DNA from: Collinsella sp.
Lineage (GTDB): Bacteria > Actinomycetota > Coriobacteriia > Coriobacteriales > Coriobacteriaceae
NCBI GenBank assembly: GCA_019414245.1
Contig: DXMK01000007.1
Span: forward strand, 248,001 to 312,000
DNA length: 64,000 bases
Direction: 5' to 3'
Part shown: positions 24,495 through 34,563 of the stretch, one piece after another
Layout of the letters: each line of letters starts with the position of its first letter
Position numbering within the stretch: position 1 is the first letter of the stretch
The notes under the pieces: generated by a model
Database searches by the model: none
Told to the model about the DNA's origin: nothing
What the model saw: only the letters and a program-made list of their open reading frames with translations
Program-made: the position numbers and the translations under genes

Positions 24495-26595
24495 CGATGA
24501 GGAAAAAGACCAGGTACGCGCTGCGTCTGACCTGGTTGTCATCGTGCAGGAAACGGTCGAGCTCAAGCCTCGCGGCCATGAGTTTTGGGGATGCTGCCCC
24601 TTCCATGGCGAGAAGACGCCGTCCTTCCACATTATCCCCGCCACGCAGGTGTGGCATTGCTTTGGTTGCGGCGAGGGTGGCGACGTTTTCACGTATATCA
24701 TGAAGCGCGAGAACCTGAGCTTTCCCGAGTCAATCCGTTATTTGGCCGATCGCGCGGGTATTGAGCTGCATGACACCGGAGATCGCCGCGAGCGCGGCAC
24801 CAAGCGTGCCCGCATCTACGATTTGTGCGCCGAGACCGCCCAGTTCTACCACACCATGCTTATGCGCGGTAAGGACGGCCGTCCGCGCGAGTACTTTGCC
24901 AGCCGCGGCATGGGTGGCGACGTCTGCCGCCGCTACTGCCTGGGCTTTGCACCGGGCCGTAACGCGCTGGTGTCGCACCTGTCCCAGGCGGGTTTTACCC
25001 CGCAGGAGATGATCGATGCGAACGTTGCCGTGAGCCGCGGGCGCGGGCAGCTTGCCGACCGCTTTTACGACCGCGTGATGTTTCCCATCTTTGACGAGCA
25101 GGGTCACAATATTGCCTTTGGCGGTCGTATTATGGGCGACGGCCAGCCTAAGTACCTCAATACCGCCGAGACGAGCGTGTTTCATAAAAAACGAAACCTC
25201 TACGGTTTTAATTGGTCCAAGGAGTTTATCGTCGCGCAGGATACTGCCATCGTGGTGGAGGGCTATACCGACTGCATCGCCTGTTGGGAGGCGGGGATTA
25301 AAAACGTTGTCGCTACGCTGGGCACCGCGCTCACGGAGCATCACGTCAAGACGCTCACTCGTTTTGCCAAGCGCATCGTGTATATGTTTGACGGCGATGC
25401 CGCCGGTCAAAAGGCTGCTCGCCGTGCGATTCAGTTTATCGAGCAGGATTCTATGGACCTGCGCTGCGTGGTGCTGCCCGACGGTAACGATCCCATGGAG
25501 TTCATCACGGCGCATGGTGGTGAGGCACTGCAGGCGCGCATCGACGCTGCCGAGCCGCTCATGGACTTCGTGTACCGTTCGCTGCAGGAGTCGAGCGATA
25601 TCACCACGCCGGGCGGTCGCGCCAAGGCGCTGGAGGACGCTCTCACGCTCATCTATCCGCTGCGCGATAGCTATATGATCGATACGTACTTTATCCAGAT
25701 TGCCGATCTGCTGGGTTTGGATCTGGAGACGGTGCGCGCGAGCTCGGGTCGTGTGTTTCGCGATGTCGCCAAGCGCGAGGATGCGGAACGACGTCGTGAG
25801 CAGAACTATGAGCGCCAGCGGGCACAGACTGAGCGGTCCGGTAGCGCGGGCGGTCGGGCGTCGGGTTCTCGCGATGCCGGTCGCGGTGCTTGGGCATCGG
25901 GCGCGACGCCGCCGGTGTCCGCGCCGGTCGAAGAAGAGCCGTACGACTACGTCCCGCTCGATGCCTACGGCGCCGCGCCCGTGGAGGTCGTCGACGACCT
26001 GCCGCCGATCGATGTGCCTGATGGTATGGGCGCTGTGCCTGTGGCTGACGGTTCGGGCGCACCGGCTGCGGCGGCGCCGATGGTTCTTACCGATCTTGAA
26101 CGCAAGTCCTTGGCAGGGGAGCGCGAGCTGTTGACGATGCTCACGAGCTACCCCGACCTGTTCCGCACGTATGCCGACCGCATCTGCTCCATCGAGTGGG
26201 TTGACCCGCGTCACGAGTCCATTGCATGGGCCGTTCTGGCAACGCCGCCGGGAACCGATCCTGCAGCCTGCATGGATGCGGCGCGCTCAGTGTGTCCCGA
26301 TGCGGCAACGCTTGTGAGTGCCGGGCGCATCTCCGCGACGAGCAAGCACCCCACCGAGACGAACATCGTGTTTATGCTTGATACGCTTGAGCTCTACACC
26401 ATCAAGCGTCGCATGCGTGCCGCACAGGCCAAGCTGCGCCAGGACCGTTCACTCGATGATGAGGCCCGTCGCGCGCTAACCATGCAGGCCGCGCAGGATT
26501 CGCAGCGTCAGCGCGAACTGCAAAAGTCAATCGGCGGCGTGGCGGACCCGTTCCGTTTGATTGGCCTGGAGGCCGCAGGCACCGAACAAGCCTAG
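24487..26595 (+). CDS. dnaG: DNA primase
   Basis: Synthesises RNA primers for replication, 702 aa. GTG start at 24487, GGGG upstream. Seen: CHC2 zinc finger C37-x2-H40-x17-C58-x2-C61 (CCPFHGEKTPSFH ... CFGCGEGG), catalytic core with TOPRIM motifs VVVEGYTDCIA and FDGDAAG, and a helicase-binding C-terminal domain. Between core and C-terminal domain (about 435-520) there is a Gly/Ala/Pro-rich linker unlike the short linker of Firmicutes. Last gene of the rimP-to-dnaG run; rpoD follows from its own promoter, the macromolecular synthesis order. Confidence 0.96.
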   Translation: MISDEEKDQVRAASDLVVIVQETVELKPRGHEFWGCCPFHGEKTPSFHIIPATQVWHCFGCGEGGDVFTYIMKRENLSFPESIRYLADRAGIELHDTGDRRERGTKRARIYDLCAETAQFYHTMLMRGKDGRPREYFASRGMGGDVCRRYCLGFAPGRNALVSHLSQAGFTPQEMIDANVAVSRGRGQLADRFYDRVMFPIFDEQGHNIAFGGRIMGDGQPKYLNTAETSVFHKKRNLYGFNWSKEFIVAQDTAIVVEGYTDCIACWEAGIKNVVATLGTALTEHHVKTLTRFAKRIVYMFDGDAAGQKAARRAIQFIEQDSMDLRCVVLPDGNDPMEFITAHGGEALQARIDAAEPLMDFVYRSLQESSDITTPGGRAKALEDALTLIYPLRDSYMIDTYFIQIADLLGLDLETVRASSGRVFRDVAKREDAERRREQNYERQRAQTERSGSAGGRASGSRDAGRGAWASGATPPVSAPVEEEPYDYVPLDAYGAAPVEVVDDLPPIDVPDGMGAVPVADGSGAPAAAAPMVLTDLERKSLAGERELLTMLTSYPDLFRTYADRICSIEWVDPRHESIAWAVLATPPGTDPAACMDAARSVCPDAATLVSAGRISATSKHPTETNIVFMLDTLELYTIKRRMRAAQAKLRQDRSLDDEARRALTMQAAQDSQRQRELQKSIGGVADPFRLIGLEAAGTEQA

Positions 26596-26648
26596 ATGTT
26601 GTGGTCAACCAGCGTATTCTCGCCTATATCCAGCCCTCTTTTTGGGTA

Positions 26649-26677
26649 TAGACGTCAATGTGTGTGCTAAAGTATTG
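26649..26677 (+). promoter_or_regulatory. Probable rpoD promoter
   Basis: A -10 element TAAAGT within TGTGCTAAAGT lies about 35 bases before the rpoD start, with a weak TTGGGT-like -35 about 18 bases upstream. Exact ends are approximate. Confidence 0.4.
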
Positions 26678-26705
26678 AGTCCTGTGGACTATGAAGGGAG
26701 AATCT

Positions 26706-28055
<1,350 letters not shown>

Positions 28056-28066
28056 TCAAGCAAGAG

Positions 28067-28100
28067 GCGCCCTCAAGCACATCCGCTTGAGGGCGCTTTC
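28067..28100 (+). terminator. Terminator after rpoD
   Basis: GCGCCCTCAAGC (28067-28078) pairs perfectly with GCTTGAGGGCGC (28085-28096), loop ACATCC, then TTT. Confidence 0.85.
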
Positions 28101-28109
28101 ATGTAGTCG

Positions 28110-28153
28110 TTGGGGACGTTCTTGAATGACTGGTCGTTTAAGAACGTCCCCAA
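28110..28153. repeat. Dispersed palindromic repeat, family A copy 1
   Basis: TTGGGGACGTTCTT (28110-28123) and its exact complement (28140-28153) around a 16-base loop. The same arms occur at 55953-55999, so this is a REP-like dispersed unit. Confidence 0.75.
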
Positions 28154-28185
28154 TGACTAGGTCGGAAAATTTCTTAAAAAAGTTC

Positions 28186-28213
28186 TTGCCCTGAGCTGAT
28201 TCGTCCGTATAAT
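28186..28213 (+). promoter_or_regulatory. Promoter of the tRNA-Asn pair
   Basis: TTGCCC (28186-28191), 16-base spacer, TATAAT (28208-28213), preceded by an A/T-rich upstream stretch (28167-28184) typical of strong stable-RNA promoters. Confidence 0.8.
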
Positions 28214-28243
28214 AAACTTCGTTGCTTGAGAGCACGCACCTAT

Positions 28244-28318
28244 TCCTCGGTAGCTCAATGGTAGAGCACGCGGCTGTTAACCGCGCTGTTGTAGGTTCGA
28301 GTCCTACCCGGGGAGCCA
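28244..28318 (+). tRNA. tRNA-Asn (GTT)
   Basis: 75 nt. Acceptor stem TCCTCGG / CCGGGGA (one G-T pair), D-arm GCTCAATGGTAGAGC, anticodon arm CGCGG-CTGTTAA-CCGCG with anticodon GTT at 28276-28278, T-arm GTAGGTTCGAGTCCTAC, and an encoded CCA end. Confidence 0.97.
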
Positions 28319-28351
28319 GAATTTTTCAGCCCTTTCTGTTGGGCTTTAAAT

Positions 28352-28426
28352 TCCTCGGTAGCTCAATGGTAGAGCACGCGGCTGTTAACCGCGCTGTTGT
28401 AGGTTCGAGTCCTACCCGGGGAGCCA
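28352..28426 (+). tRNA. tRNA-Asn (GTT), second identical copy
   Basis: Identical over all 75 nt to the copy at 28244-28318 and 33 bases after it. The spacer contains AGCCC / GGGCT, a small hairpin that may mark a processing site. Both are read from the promoter at 28186. Confidence 0.97.
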
Positions 28427-28432
28427 GGTTGT

Positions 28433-28462
28433 AAAACCCGTCGCTTATGCGGCGGGTTTTTT
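28433..28462 (+). terminator. Terminator after the tRNA-Asn pair
   Basis: AAAACCCGTCGC (28433-28444) pairs with GCGGCGGGTTTT (28449-28460) with one G-T pair, loop TTAT, run of six T. Confidence 0.88.
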
Positions 28463-28620
28463 CATGCCGCGATCGCTGTTCGCGAACGTTACCGTATCAA
28501 CATTTCGTGTCGAGGATGTAATCCCGAGGCCCGCCACCTCAACATGGCGCGGTCGTTGTAGAATATTCCAATGATTGCTCCCACGAGATGGTGCCGCGAG
28601 CACCAGATAAGGAGATTCTT

Positions 28621-28977
28621 GTGTCTGAGACCATTAACGGCAGCCTGAGCGTCTCGAACGACGTTATTGCCGATATTGCCGGTTATGCCGCGATGACGTG
28701 CTATGGCGTCGTCGGTATGGCCGAACAGCTCCAGGGCGCCGAGAGCGTGCGCCTGCTTGCCGGTCAGCGCCTCCGCAAGGGCGTGCTTGTCTCCGCCGAC
28801 GAGAACGGCCTTACGGTCGATCTTCACGTCGTGCTCGAGAACGGCGTCAACATGAAGTCCGTCTGCCACAATCTTTCGAGCTCCGTTGCCTTTACCCTGC
28901 AGGAGATCGCCCAGATCGATCCCGCCAGCCTTAAGATCGGCATCCATATCGACGCGCTCAAGAGCCGTCTGAACTAG
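28621..28977 (+). CDS. Asp23/Gls24 (YloU-like) family protein
   Basis: Small cytosolic or membrane-associated Asp23-domain protein, 118 aa, as found before fakA-recG in many Gram-positives. GTG 28621 with AAGGAG six bases upstream; the frame is open further left but lacks a ribosome-binding site there. Seen: SVSNDVIADIAGYAAMTCYGVVGMAE, VDLHVVLENGVNMKSVCHNLSSSVAFTLQ and a C-terminal IGIHIDAL segment, all typical. Likely co-transcribed with the fatty-acid kinase gene 27 bases downstream. Its exact role is unknown; relatives are linked to envelope stress. Confidence 0.85.
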   Translation: MSETINGSLSVSNDVIADIAGYAAMTCYGVVGMAEQLQGAESVRLLAGQRLRKGVLVSADENGLTVDLHVVLENGVNMKSVCHNLSSSVAFTLQEIAQIDPASLKIGIHIDALKSRLN

Positions 28978-29004
28978 CATCCGAAAACGGAGATTCAAAT
29001 ACCC

Positions 29005-30666
29005 ATGATTGCAAAGACCATTCGCACCTGTTTTCCGATCGCTGCGGCTGCCGTTTCCGACAAGGCCGAGGAGATCAACAAGCTCAACGTCTTCCCCGTA
29101 CCCGACGGCGACACCGGCACCAACATGTCGCTCACGCTCGCCTCGGTGACCAAGGAGCTTTCCGCCCTTCCCGCCGATGCCGATATGGAGGCCATCGCCG
29201 GCGCCATCACCCACGGCTCCCTGATGGGTGCCCGCGGTAACTCCGGAGTCATCACCTCGCAGATTCTGCGCGGCGTGGCCGAGGGTCTTGTCTCTGCCGA
29301 CGAGCCTATTACGTCCGCCAACATTGCCTTCGCCTTCCGTCGTGCCGTCAAGGTTGCCTTCCAGGCTGTCCGCAAGCCCATCGAGGGCACGATCCTCACG
29401 GTCCTGCGCGATGTCTCGACCAAGGCCGATGAGTGCGAGAAGAAGAAGTTCTCGGCCGAGGATGCGCTCGATGCTATCGTCGTCGAGGCGTACCAGTCCG
29501 TCGCCCGCACGCCCGACCTGCTGCCCGTTCTGAAGGAGAACGGCGTGGTCGACTCCGGCGCCTTTGGCTTCGCCATCTTCCTTGAGAACTTTGTGGCTGC
29601 AGCACTTGGCCGCAGCACCGTTGTCGAGGATTTCTCCGCCACGTTTGATTCCGCTGTCTCTGCCCGCGACGCGGCCCTTGGTCGCGTTGAGATCGAGGCC
29701 AACGACGATTGGGAGGGCTCGGAGTTCCGCTACTGCAACGAGTTCCTGTTTAAGGCCGACGCCCCGTTTGACGAGGACGAGTGCCTTAAGTTCCTGGGTT
29801 CCATGGGCGACTGCGAGCTTCTCGTGGGCGCCTATCCCGACTACAAGATCCATGTGCACTCCAACACCCCCAACCTGGTGCTCGAGCACATGCTGCAGCT
29901 CGGTCAGATCTATGAGGTCTTTATCCACAACATGGAGATGGAGGCCCACGACCGTACCGCCAAGATCCACGAGGATCAGGAAAAGGCCGCCGAGCCCGCC
30001 AAGGCGCTGGGCTTTGTCGCCGTTGCCGCCGGTTCGGGCGAGGCCGACATCCTCAAGTCCCTCGGCGTTGACGTGATCGTCTCGGGTGGCCAGACCATGA
30101 ACCCCTCGACCGCCGATCTGCTGGGCGCCGTCGACCAGGTCAACGCGACCTCGGTCATCATCCTGCCCAACAACGGCAACATCCGCATGGCTGCCGAGGC
30201 CGCTGCCTCTGCCTGCACCGATAAGAAGGTCGCCGTCGTTCCCACCAAGACCGTTCCCCAGGCGTTCTCCGCGCTGTTCGCCGTCCTGCCCGATTCCGAG
30301 CTCGAGGACGCCGTCGCCGCCATGGTCGACGCCATCAGCGAGGTCCGCGATGGCGAGGTCACCCGCGCCGTGCGCGATTCCAGCGCCTCGGACGGCTCTC
30401 CGATTCACTCCGGTGACGTCATGGGCATCATCGCCGGTTCCATCGACGTGGTCGGCTCCGATGTGAAACAGGTCACCCTCGACTGCATCAACCGTATGCA
30501 GGAGGAAGAGGAAGGCGACGCGCTGACGATTCTGGCCGGCGAGGAACTGTCCAATGAGGCCTTCCAGGAGATTGTCGACGCCATTGAGGAGGCTCAGCCC
30601 GATCTGGAGATTGACGCCCATCGTGGCGAGCAGCCGCTCTATCCCGTGATCTTCTCGATCGAGTAG
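29005..30666 (+). CDS. fakA: DAK2/DegV-linked fatty acid kinase FakA-like protein
   Basis: ATP-dependent kinase phosphorylating fatty acids bound to a FakB (DegV-family) partner, feeding acyl-phosphate to phospholipid synthesis; 553 aa. Seen: N-terminal DhaL-type nucleotide domain with NVFPVPDGDTGTNM (Asp34, Asp36 as magnesium ligands) and HGSLMGARGNSGVI, a middle DAK1-like domain, and a C-terminal part with IVSGGQTMNPSTADLL and PNNGNIRMAA. Its partner FakB is not in the window. Gene order Asp23 - fakA - recG is conserved in Gram-positives. Confidence 0.88.
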   Translation: MIAKTIRTCFPIAAAAVSDKAEEINKLNVFPVPDGDTGTNMSLTLASVTKELSALPADADMEAIAGAITHGSLMGARGNSGVITSQILRGVAEGLVSADEPITSANIAFAFRRAVKVAFQAVRKPIEGTILTVLRDVSTKADECEKKKFSAEDALDAIVVEAYQSVARTPDLLPVLKENGVVDSGAFGFAIFLENFVAAALGRSTVVEDFSATFDSAVSARDAALGRVEIEANDDWEGSEFRYCNEFLFKADAPFDEDECLKFLGSMGDCELLVGAYPDYKIHVHSNTPNLVLEHMLQLGQIYEVFIHNMEMEAHDRTAKIHEDQEKAAEPAKALGFVAVAAGSGEADILKSLGVDVIVSGGQTMNPSTADLLGAVDQVNATSVIILPNNGNIRMAAEAAASACTDKKVAVVPTKTVPQAFSALFAVLPDSELEDAVAAMVDAISEVRDGEVTRAVRDSSASDGSPIHSGDVMGIIAGSIDVVGSDVKQVTLDCINRMQEEEEGDALTILAGEELSNEAFQEIVDAIEEAQPDLEIDAHRGEQPLYPVIFSIE

Positions 30667-30676
30667 GCAACTGCCC

Positions 30677-32854
30677 ATGTCCGAACTGTGCTCCGTGCCG
30701 CGCGTCTCGGAGCGCTTTGCCCAGAGCAATGCGCTCGACGAGGATATCGCGCGACTCAAATATGTTTCGGGTAAACGTGAGGAGGCCCTTCGCCGTCTGG
30801 GAATTCGGACGGTGGGGGACCTCCTTCTCCATATCCCTCATCGATACCTGGACTTTACGCGCTCCTGGTCCATCGAGATGGCGCCCATCGGTACCGTGTG
30901 TACCATCATCGCCACGGTCGACCGTATCGTTCAAAAGAAGCCGCGTCCGCGCATGCAGGTGACCGAGGTCTCACTCGTTGATGAGACGGGCGTGCTGCAG
31001 GTCGCCTTTTTCCGTCAGCCTTGGATTGCCCAGCAGCTTAAGCAGGGCGACCGCCTGGCCGTGATGGGCAAGGTTGAGTTTGCCTACGGTTTTAAGCAGA
31101 TGGCCTCGCCGCACTTTGAAAAGCTCGATGAGGGGCGTGCTGCGGGCACCATTTTGCCGGTCCATTATGTGAGTGACGGCGTGAGCCAGGCATGGATGCG
31201 CCGCATCGTAAGTGGCGCGCTCGAGGTCGTCGGCAATCCCTTCGACCCGATTCCCGCACGCTTGCGCGTTAAACGTCGCCTGATGAGCGATGCTCGTGCG
31301 CTTCGATCGATCCACTTTCCTTCGAGCATGGCTGAGCGCGATATCGCGCGCGCACGGCTTGCCTACGAGGAGTGCCTCTACCTGCAGCTGGCGCTGCGCC
31401 TGCGCAACGACGGCAGCCTGGTCGATGTGGTGCCCTACGCCCACGCCGCGGGCGAGCACCTGGCCGCGCTTAAGCTGGCCCTGCCGTTTTCTCTGAGCGA
31501 CGAGCAGGAGGCCGCGTTCCAAGATATCCTGCGCGATATGTGCGATGGCGGGCGCGTGATGAACCGCCTGCTGCTGGGCGATGTCGGTACCGGTAAGACC
31601 GCCGTTGCCGCCTGCGCGCTGGCTGTGGCTGCCGATAGCGGCACGCAGGCCTGCGTTATGGCGCCCACGGGCGTGCTGGCGCGTCAATATGCCGATAAGA
31701 CCGGCCCCTTGCTCTTGCAGGCTGGCATGACCTGGGCGCTCCTGACGGGCGCCACGCCGGCGGCCGAGCGCGAGCGGATCCATGCCCAGCTGGAATCGGG
31801 CGAGCTCGATGTCCTCTTTGGCACCCACGCGGTGCTTTCGGATAACGTGGCGTTTAAGCATCTGTCGCTCGTGGTCATCGATGAGCAGCACCGGTTTGGC
31901 GTCGGCCAACGCAACGCCCTGCGTGCGAAGGGCCCTGGTGCCGATCTGCTCGTTATGACGGCAACGCCCATCCCACGTACGCTGGCGCTTTCGGTCTACG
32001 GCGATCTGGACACGAGCATCATCCGCCATCGGCCCGTCCCTGGCGCTGGCGTGACGACACGCGTGCTTACCGAGTCGAGCCGCGACCTTGCCTATGGCGC
32101 CATCCGCGAGGCGCATGAAAAGGGTCAGCAGGCCTACGTGATTTGCCCGCTCGTGGAGCCGAGCGACTCGGCCGATGAGCTTGAGGATGTGCCCGGTATC
32201 GTCCGTGACGACGAGGGTCGCGTAACCGTGCCCGTGCCGCTGCACGATACGGCAACCGAGCTCGACCGCCTACGCCTGGCGTTGCCGGGGCTTACCATCG
32301 AGCGTCTTCACGGCCGCATGCCGGCGGGGGAGAAGGATCGCGTGATCGACGCCTTCAAGCGCGGCGAGATCGACGTGCTCGTTTCGACCACGGTGGTCGA
32401 GGTGGGCGTCGACGTGCCCAACGCCACCGTCATGGTCATCGAGAACGGTGAGCGCTTTGGCTTGGCGGCCCTGCACCAGCTGCGCGGCCGCGTGGGCCGC
32501 GGCAGCGTGTCGGGCACCTGCCTGGTCATGACGCACTCCAAGGGCAACGGCGGCGCTTCGGCGGCGCAAGACCGTCTCCAGTCGCTCGAAAAGACCTCGG
32601 ACGGCTTTACGCTCGCCCAGATGGACCTTCGTCTGCGCCACGAGGGCGAAATCCTGGGGTACCGCCAGCATGGCGGTGTGACTCTGCGCTTTGTCGACCT
32701 GGATGCCGACGAGGAGCTGATCGAGTGGGCCCATTTGGACGCGGTCGAGCTCTTGCGGTATGCTTGCAACCTTGACTCCGTGGCGACGCGCCCCCTGCGC
32801 GATGCGGTCGCCATGCGATATCGACACATTTTTAAGGAGGTCAGCGGAGGATGA
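30677..32854 (+). CDS. recG: ATP-dependent DNA helicase RecG
   Basis: Branch-migration helicase for stalled forks and recombination, 725 aa. Seen: N-terminal wedge domain with an OB fold (IATVDRIVQKKPRPRMQVTEVSLVDETG), helicase motif I LLGDVGTGKTAVA near residue 298, motif II as IDEQHRFGV, motif III TATPIPRTLAL, and the C-terminal motifs including RVGRGSVSGTCLVM. ATG 30677 follows fakA by 10 bases. The stop overlaps rsmD by 4 bases. Confidence 0.95.
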   Translation: MSELCSVPRVSERFAQSNALDEDIARLKYVSGKREEALRRLGIRTVGDLLLHIPHRYLDFTRSWSIEMAPIGTVCTIIATVDRIVQKKPRPRMQVTEVSLVDETGVLQVAFFRQPWIAQQLKQGDRLAVMGKVEFAYGFKQMASPHFEKLDEGRAAGTILPVHYVSDGVSQAWMRRIVSGALEVVGNPFDPIPARLRVKRRLMSDARALRSIHFPSSMAERDIARARLAYEECLYLQLALRLRNDGSLVDVVPYAHAAGEHLAALKLALPFSLSDEQEAAFQDILRDMCDGGRVMNRLLLGDVGTGKTAVAACALAVAADSGTQACVMAPTGVLARQYADKTGPLLLQAGMTWALLTGATPAAERERIHAQLESGELDVLFGTHAVLSDNVAFKHLSLVVIDEQHRFGVGQRNALRAKGPGADLLVMTATPIPRTLALSVYGDLDTSIIRHRPVPGAGVTTRVLTESSRDLAYGAIREAHEKGQQAYVICPLVEPSDSADELEDVPGIVRDDEGRVTVPVPLHDTATELDRLRLALPGLTIERLHGRMPAGEKDRVIDAFKRGEIDVLVSTTVVEVGVDVPNATVMVIENGERFGLAALHQLRGRVGRGSVSGTCLVMTHSKGNGGASAAQDRLQSLEKTSDGFTLAQMDLRLRHEGEILGYRQHGGVTLRFVDLDADEELIEWAHLDAVELLRYACNLDSVATRPLRDAVAMRYRHIFKEVSGG

Positions 32855-33507
32855 GAATCATCGGCGGCGAATGGCGCGGTCGTAAGATCGAGGAGCCCCG
32901 TGGTCGCGATGTCACCCGCCCCACGACCGATCGTGTGCGCGAGGCATGCGCATCTATGGTCATGTCGGCATTTGACTTCGATCTGGACGAGGTCCGCGTG
33001 CTGGACGCCTTTGGCGGCTCCGGCGCCTTAGGGTTAGAGATGCTCTCACGTGGCGCCCGCTCGCTCACGACGTTCGAGATCGATCGGAATGCCGCGCGGC
33101 TCATTACCAAGAATATCGAGTCGCTCTGCCGTGACCGTGCGCGTTGGCGCGTGGTAACGGGCGACATGCTGGCGAGCGCCTCGCGCGGTCGTGTGCCGGG
33201 CGGCCCCTTTGATCTGGTCCTGCTCGACCCGCCCTATGCTTTTGGTGCCGAGCCGGTCGAGATACTGCTGCAGAACCTGGCTCAGCAGGGTCTGCTTGCA
33301 CCTGGCGCTTATGCCCTGTTTGAGCATGCCGCCGCTGATGCGGGCGCGCATCCGGCAGGCTTTGAGATCGTGCGCGAGAAGCGCTACGGCATTACCTCGG
33401 TCGACCTGCTTCGTTGGGTCGGCGATGACGATGGTGAGGAAGATTGCGCCGGCACCGATGCTCACAACACCGATGCCATGACGGTTCAGGAGAACGCCCA
33501 TGAGTGA
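32851..33507 (+). CDS. rsmD: 16S rRNA (guanine-966-N2)-methyltransferase
   Basis: SAM-dependent methyltransferase acting on 16S rRNA G966, 218 aa (about 30 longer than usual because of an acidic C-terminal tail). Seen: MRIIGGEWRGRKIEEP opening, RPTTDRVREA, the SAM-binding LDAFGGSGALGLE and the catalytic DPPY (126-129). Coupled by a 4-base overlap to recG and by 8 bases to coaD, the standard rsmD-coaD pairing. Confidence 0.93.
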   Translation: MRIIGGEWRGRKIEEPRGRDVTRPTTDRVREACASMVMSAFDFDLDEVRVLDAFGGSGALGLEMLSRGARSLTTFEIDRNAARLITKNIESLCRDRARWRVVTGDMLASASRGRVPGGPFDLVLLDPPYAFGAEPVEILLQNLAQQGLLAPGAYALFEHAAADAGAHPAGFEIVREKRYGITSVDLLRWVGDDDGEEDCAGTDAHNTDAMTVQENAHE

Positions 33508-33997
33508 CACCATCAACCGCGTGATCGTCCCGGGCACCTTCGATCCCATCACGTTTGGCCATATCGACGTCATCCGCCGCGCCCGCCGCATCTTTCCCAG
33601 CGTGATCGTCGCTGTCGCCGAGTCGCAGGGTAAAAACGGTGTGGGCACCACGTTTATGCTGGATGAGCGCGTGGCGCTGGCTCGTGAGGCGCTCGGTGAT
33701 ATCGACGGCGTCGAGGTCCTGCCCTTTACCGGCCTCTTGGTCGACTTCGCTCGCGAGCAGGGGGCGGGGGCCGTGGTCAAAGGCCTGCGCGCCATGACCG
33801 ACTTTGAGTACGAGCTGCAGCAGGCAGACCTCAACTATCGCTTGGATAACGAGCTGGAGTCCATCTTTGTCATGAGTGCGCCGCAGTACGGCTATATCTC
33901 GAGTTCGGTCGTTCGCCAAATCGCCTCGCTCGGCAGCGATGTATCGACGTTTGTCCCGCCCAACGTGGTCGAAGCGCTCAGACACCGCTTTTCGTGA
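33500..33997 (+). CDS. coaD: Phosphopantetheine adenylyltransferase
   Basis: Penultimate step of coenzyme A synthesis, 165 aa, hexamer in relatives. Seen: PGTFDPITFGHIDVIRRA with the T/HxGH nucleotidyl-transfer motif, the KGLRAMTDFEYELQQADLNYRL segment, and YISSSVVRQIASLGSDVSTFVP at the C-terminus. ATG lies inside the end of rsmD (8-base overlap). Confidence 0.96.
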   Translation: MSDTINRVIVPGTFDPITFGHIDVIRRARRIFPSVIVAVAESQGKNGVGTTFMLDERVALAREALGDIDGVEVLPFTGLLVDFAREQGAGAVVKGLRAMTDFEYELQQADLNYRLDNELESIFVMSAPQYGYISSSVVRQIASLGSDVSTFVPPNVVEALRHRFS

Positions 33998-34065
33998 CGT
34001 TTTTTATTGCCTGGTGGCATGTGGTAAACTAGCACGATGATATGTTACCTATGAAAGGAGACCGG

Positions 34066-34563
34066 ATGCCGGGCGAGAATTTTCCTGGCGATAGGATCGT
34101 CAGCTTGGTCGATGAGCTCGAAGGGCTGATCGAGGAAGCCAAGCCGCCTTTCGGCAAGAACGCTCAGTTCAAGGTCATCGACGCCGACGTGTTCTTCAAC
34201 ATCCTCGACGAGATCCGCATGAGCTATCCCGAGGAGTGGCAGAAGTCCCGCCGTATCCTTAAGGAGCGCGAGGAGCTTATGGCTTCCGCCGCCGCTCAGG
34301 CCGATTCCATCATCGCCGACGCTCAGCAGCAGGCCCTCACCATTGCCGGTGAGCAGGAGATCGTCCGCTTGGCACAGCAGCAGGCCGACGACATCCGCGA
34401 TCGTGCCCAGCAGTACGAGCGCGAGACGCGTTATGCTGCCGAGGACTACGCAGAGCAGGTCTTTACGCACCTGGAGGAGAACCTCAAGAGCCTGACCGGC
34501 ACCGTTACCCGTTGCCGTCAGCAGCTCAACGAGGGTGCCGCCCAACAGAATGGTCAGTGGTAA
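34066..34563 (+). CDS. Coiled-coil protein, SepIVA/DivIVA-like by position and form
   Basis: Cytosolic coiled-coil protein, 165 aa, function not proven. ATG 34066 follows AAAGGAG by 5 bases. Seen: an N-terminal ~55-residue segment (VSLVDELEGLIEEAKPPFG ... VFFNILDEIRMSYP) and a long Gln/Ala-rich helix with REELMASAAAQADSIIADA, QQQADDIRDRAQQYERE and a final HLEENLKSLTGTV. In mycobacteria the septation factor SepIVA occupies the same slot, between coaD and DUF177-rpmF-rnc, and shares this layout. Shorter than SepIVA (about 245 aa). Its stop overlaps the DUF177 start by one base. Confidence 0.6.
   Translation: MPGENFPGDRIVSLVDELEGLIEEAKPPFGKNAQFKVIDADVFFNILDEIRMSYPEEWQKSRRILKEREELMASAAAQADSIIADAQQQALTIAGEQEIVRLAQQQADDIRDRAQQYERETRYAAEDYAEQVFTHLEENLKSLTGTVTRCRQQLNEGAAQQNGQW

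Noticed and set aside
28222..28434. Open frame across the two tRNA-Asn genes
   Set aside because: Repeats because the tRNAs are identical; not protein coding.
28469..28480. GTTCGCGAAC palindrome considered as a second LexA box
   Set aside because: Half-sites are in the reverse order with no N4 spacer, so it does not fit CGAAC-N4-GTTCG.
28489..30759. A 756-codon open frame antisense to the Asp23 and fakA genes
   Set aside because: Shadow of two well-supported plus-strand genes.
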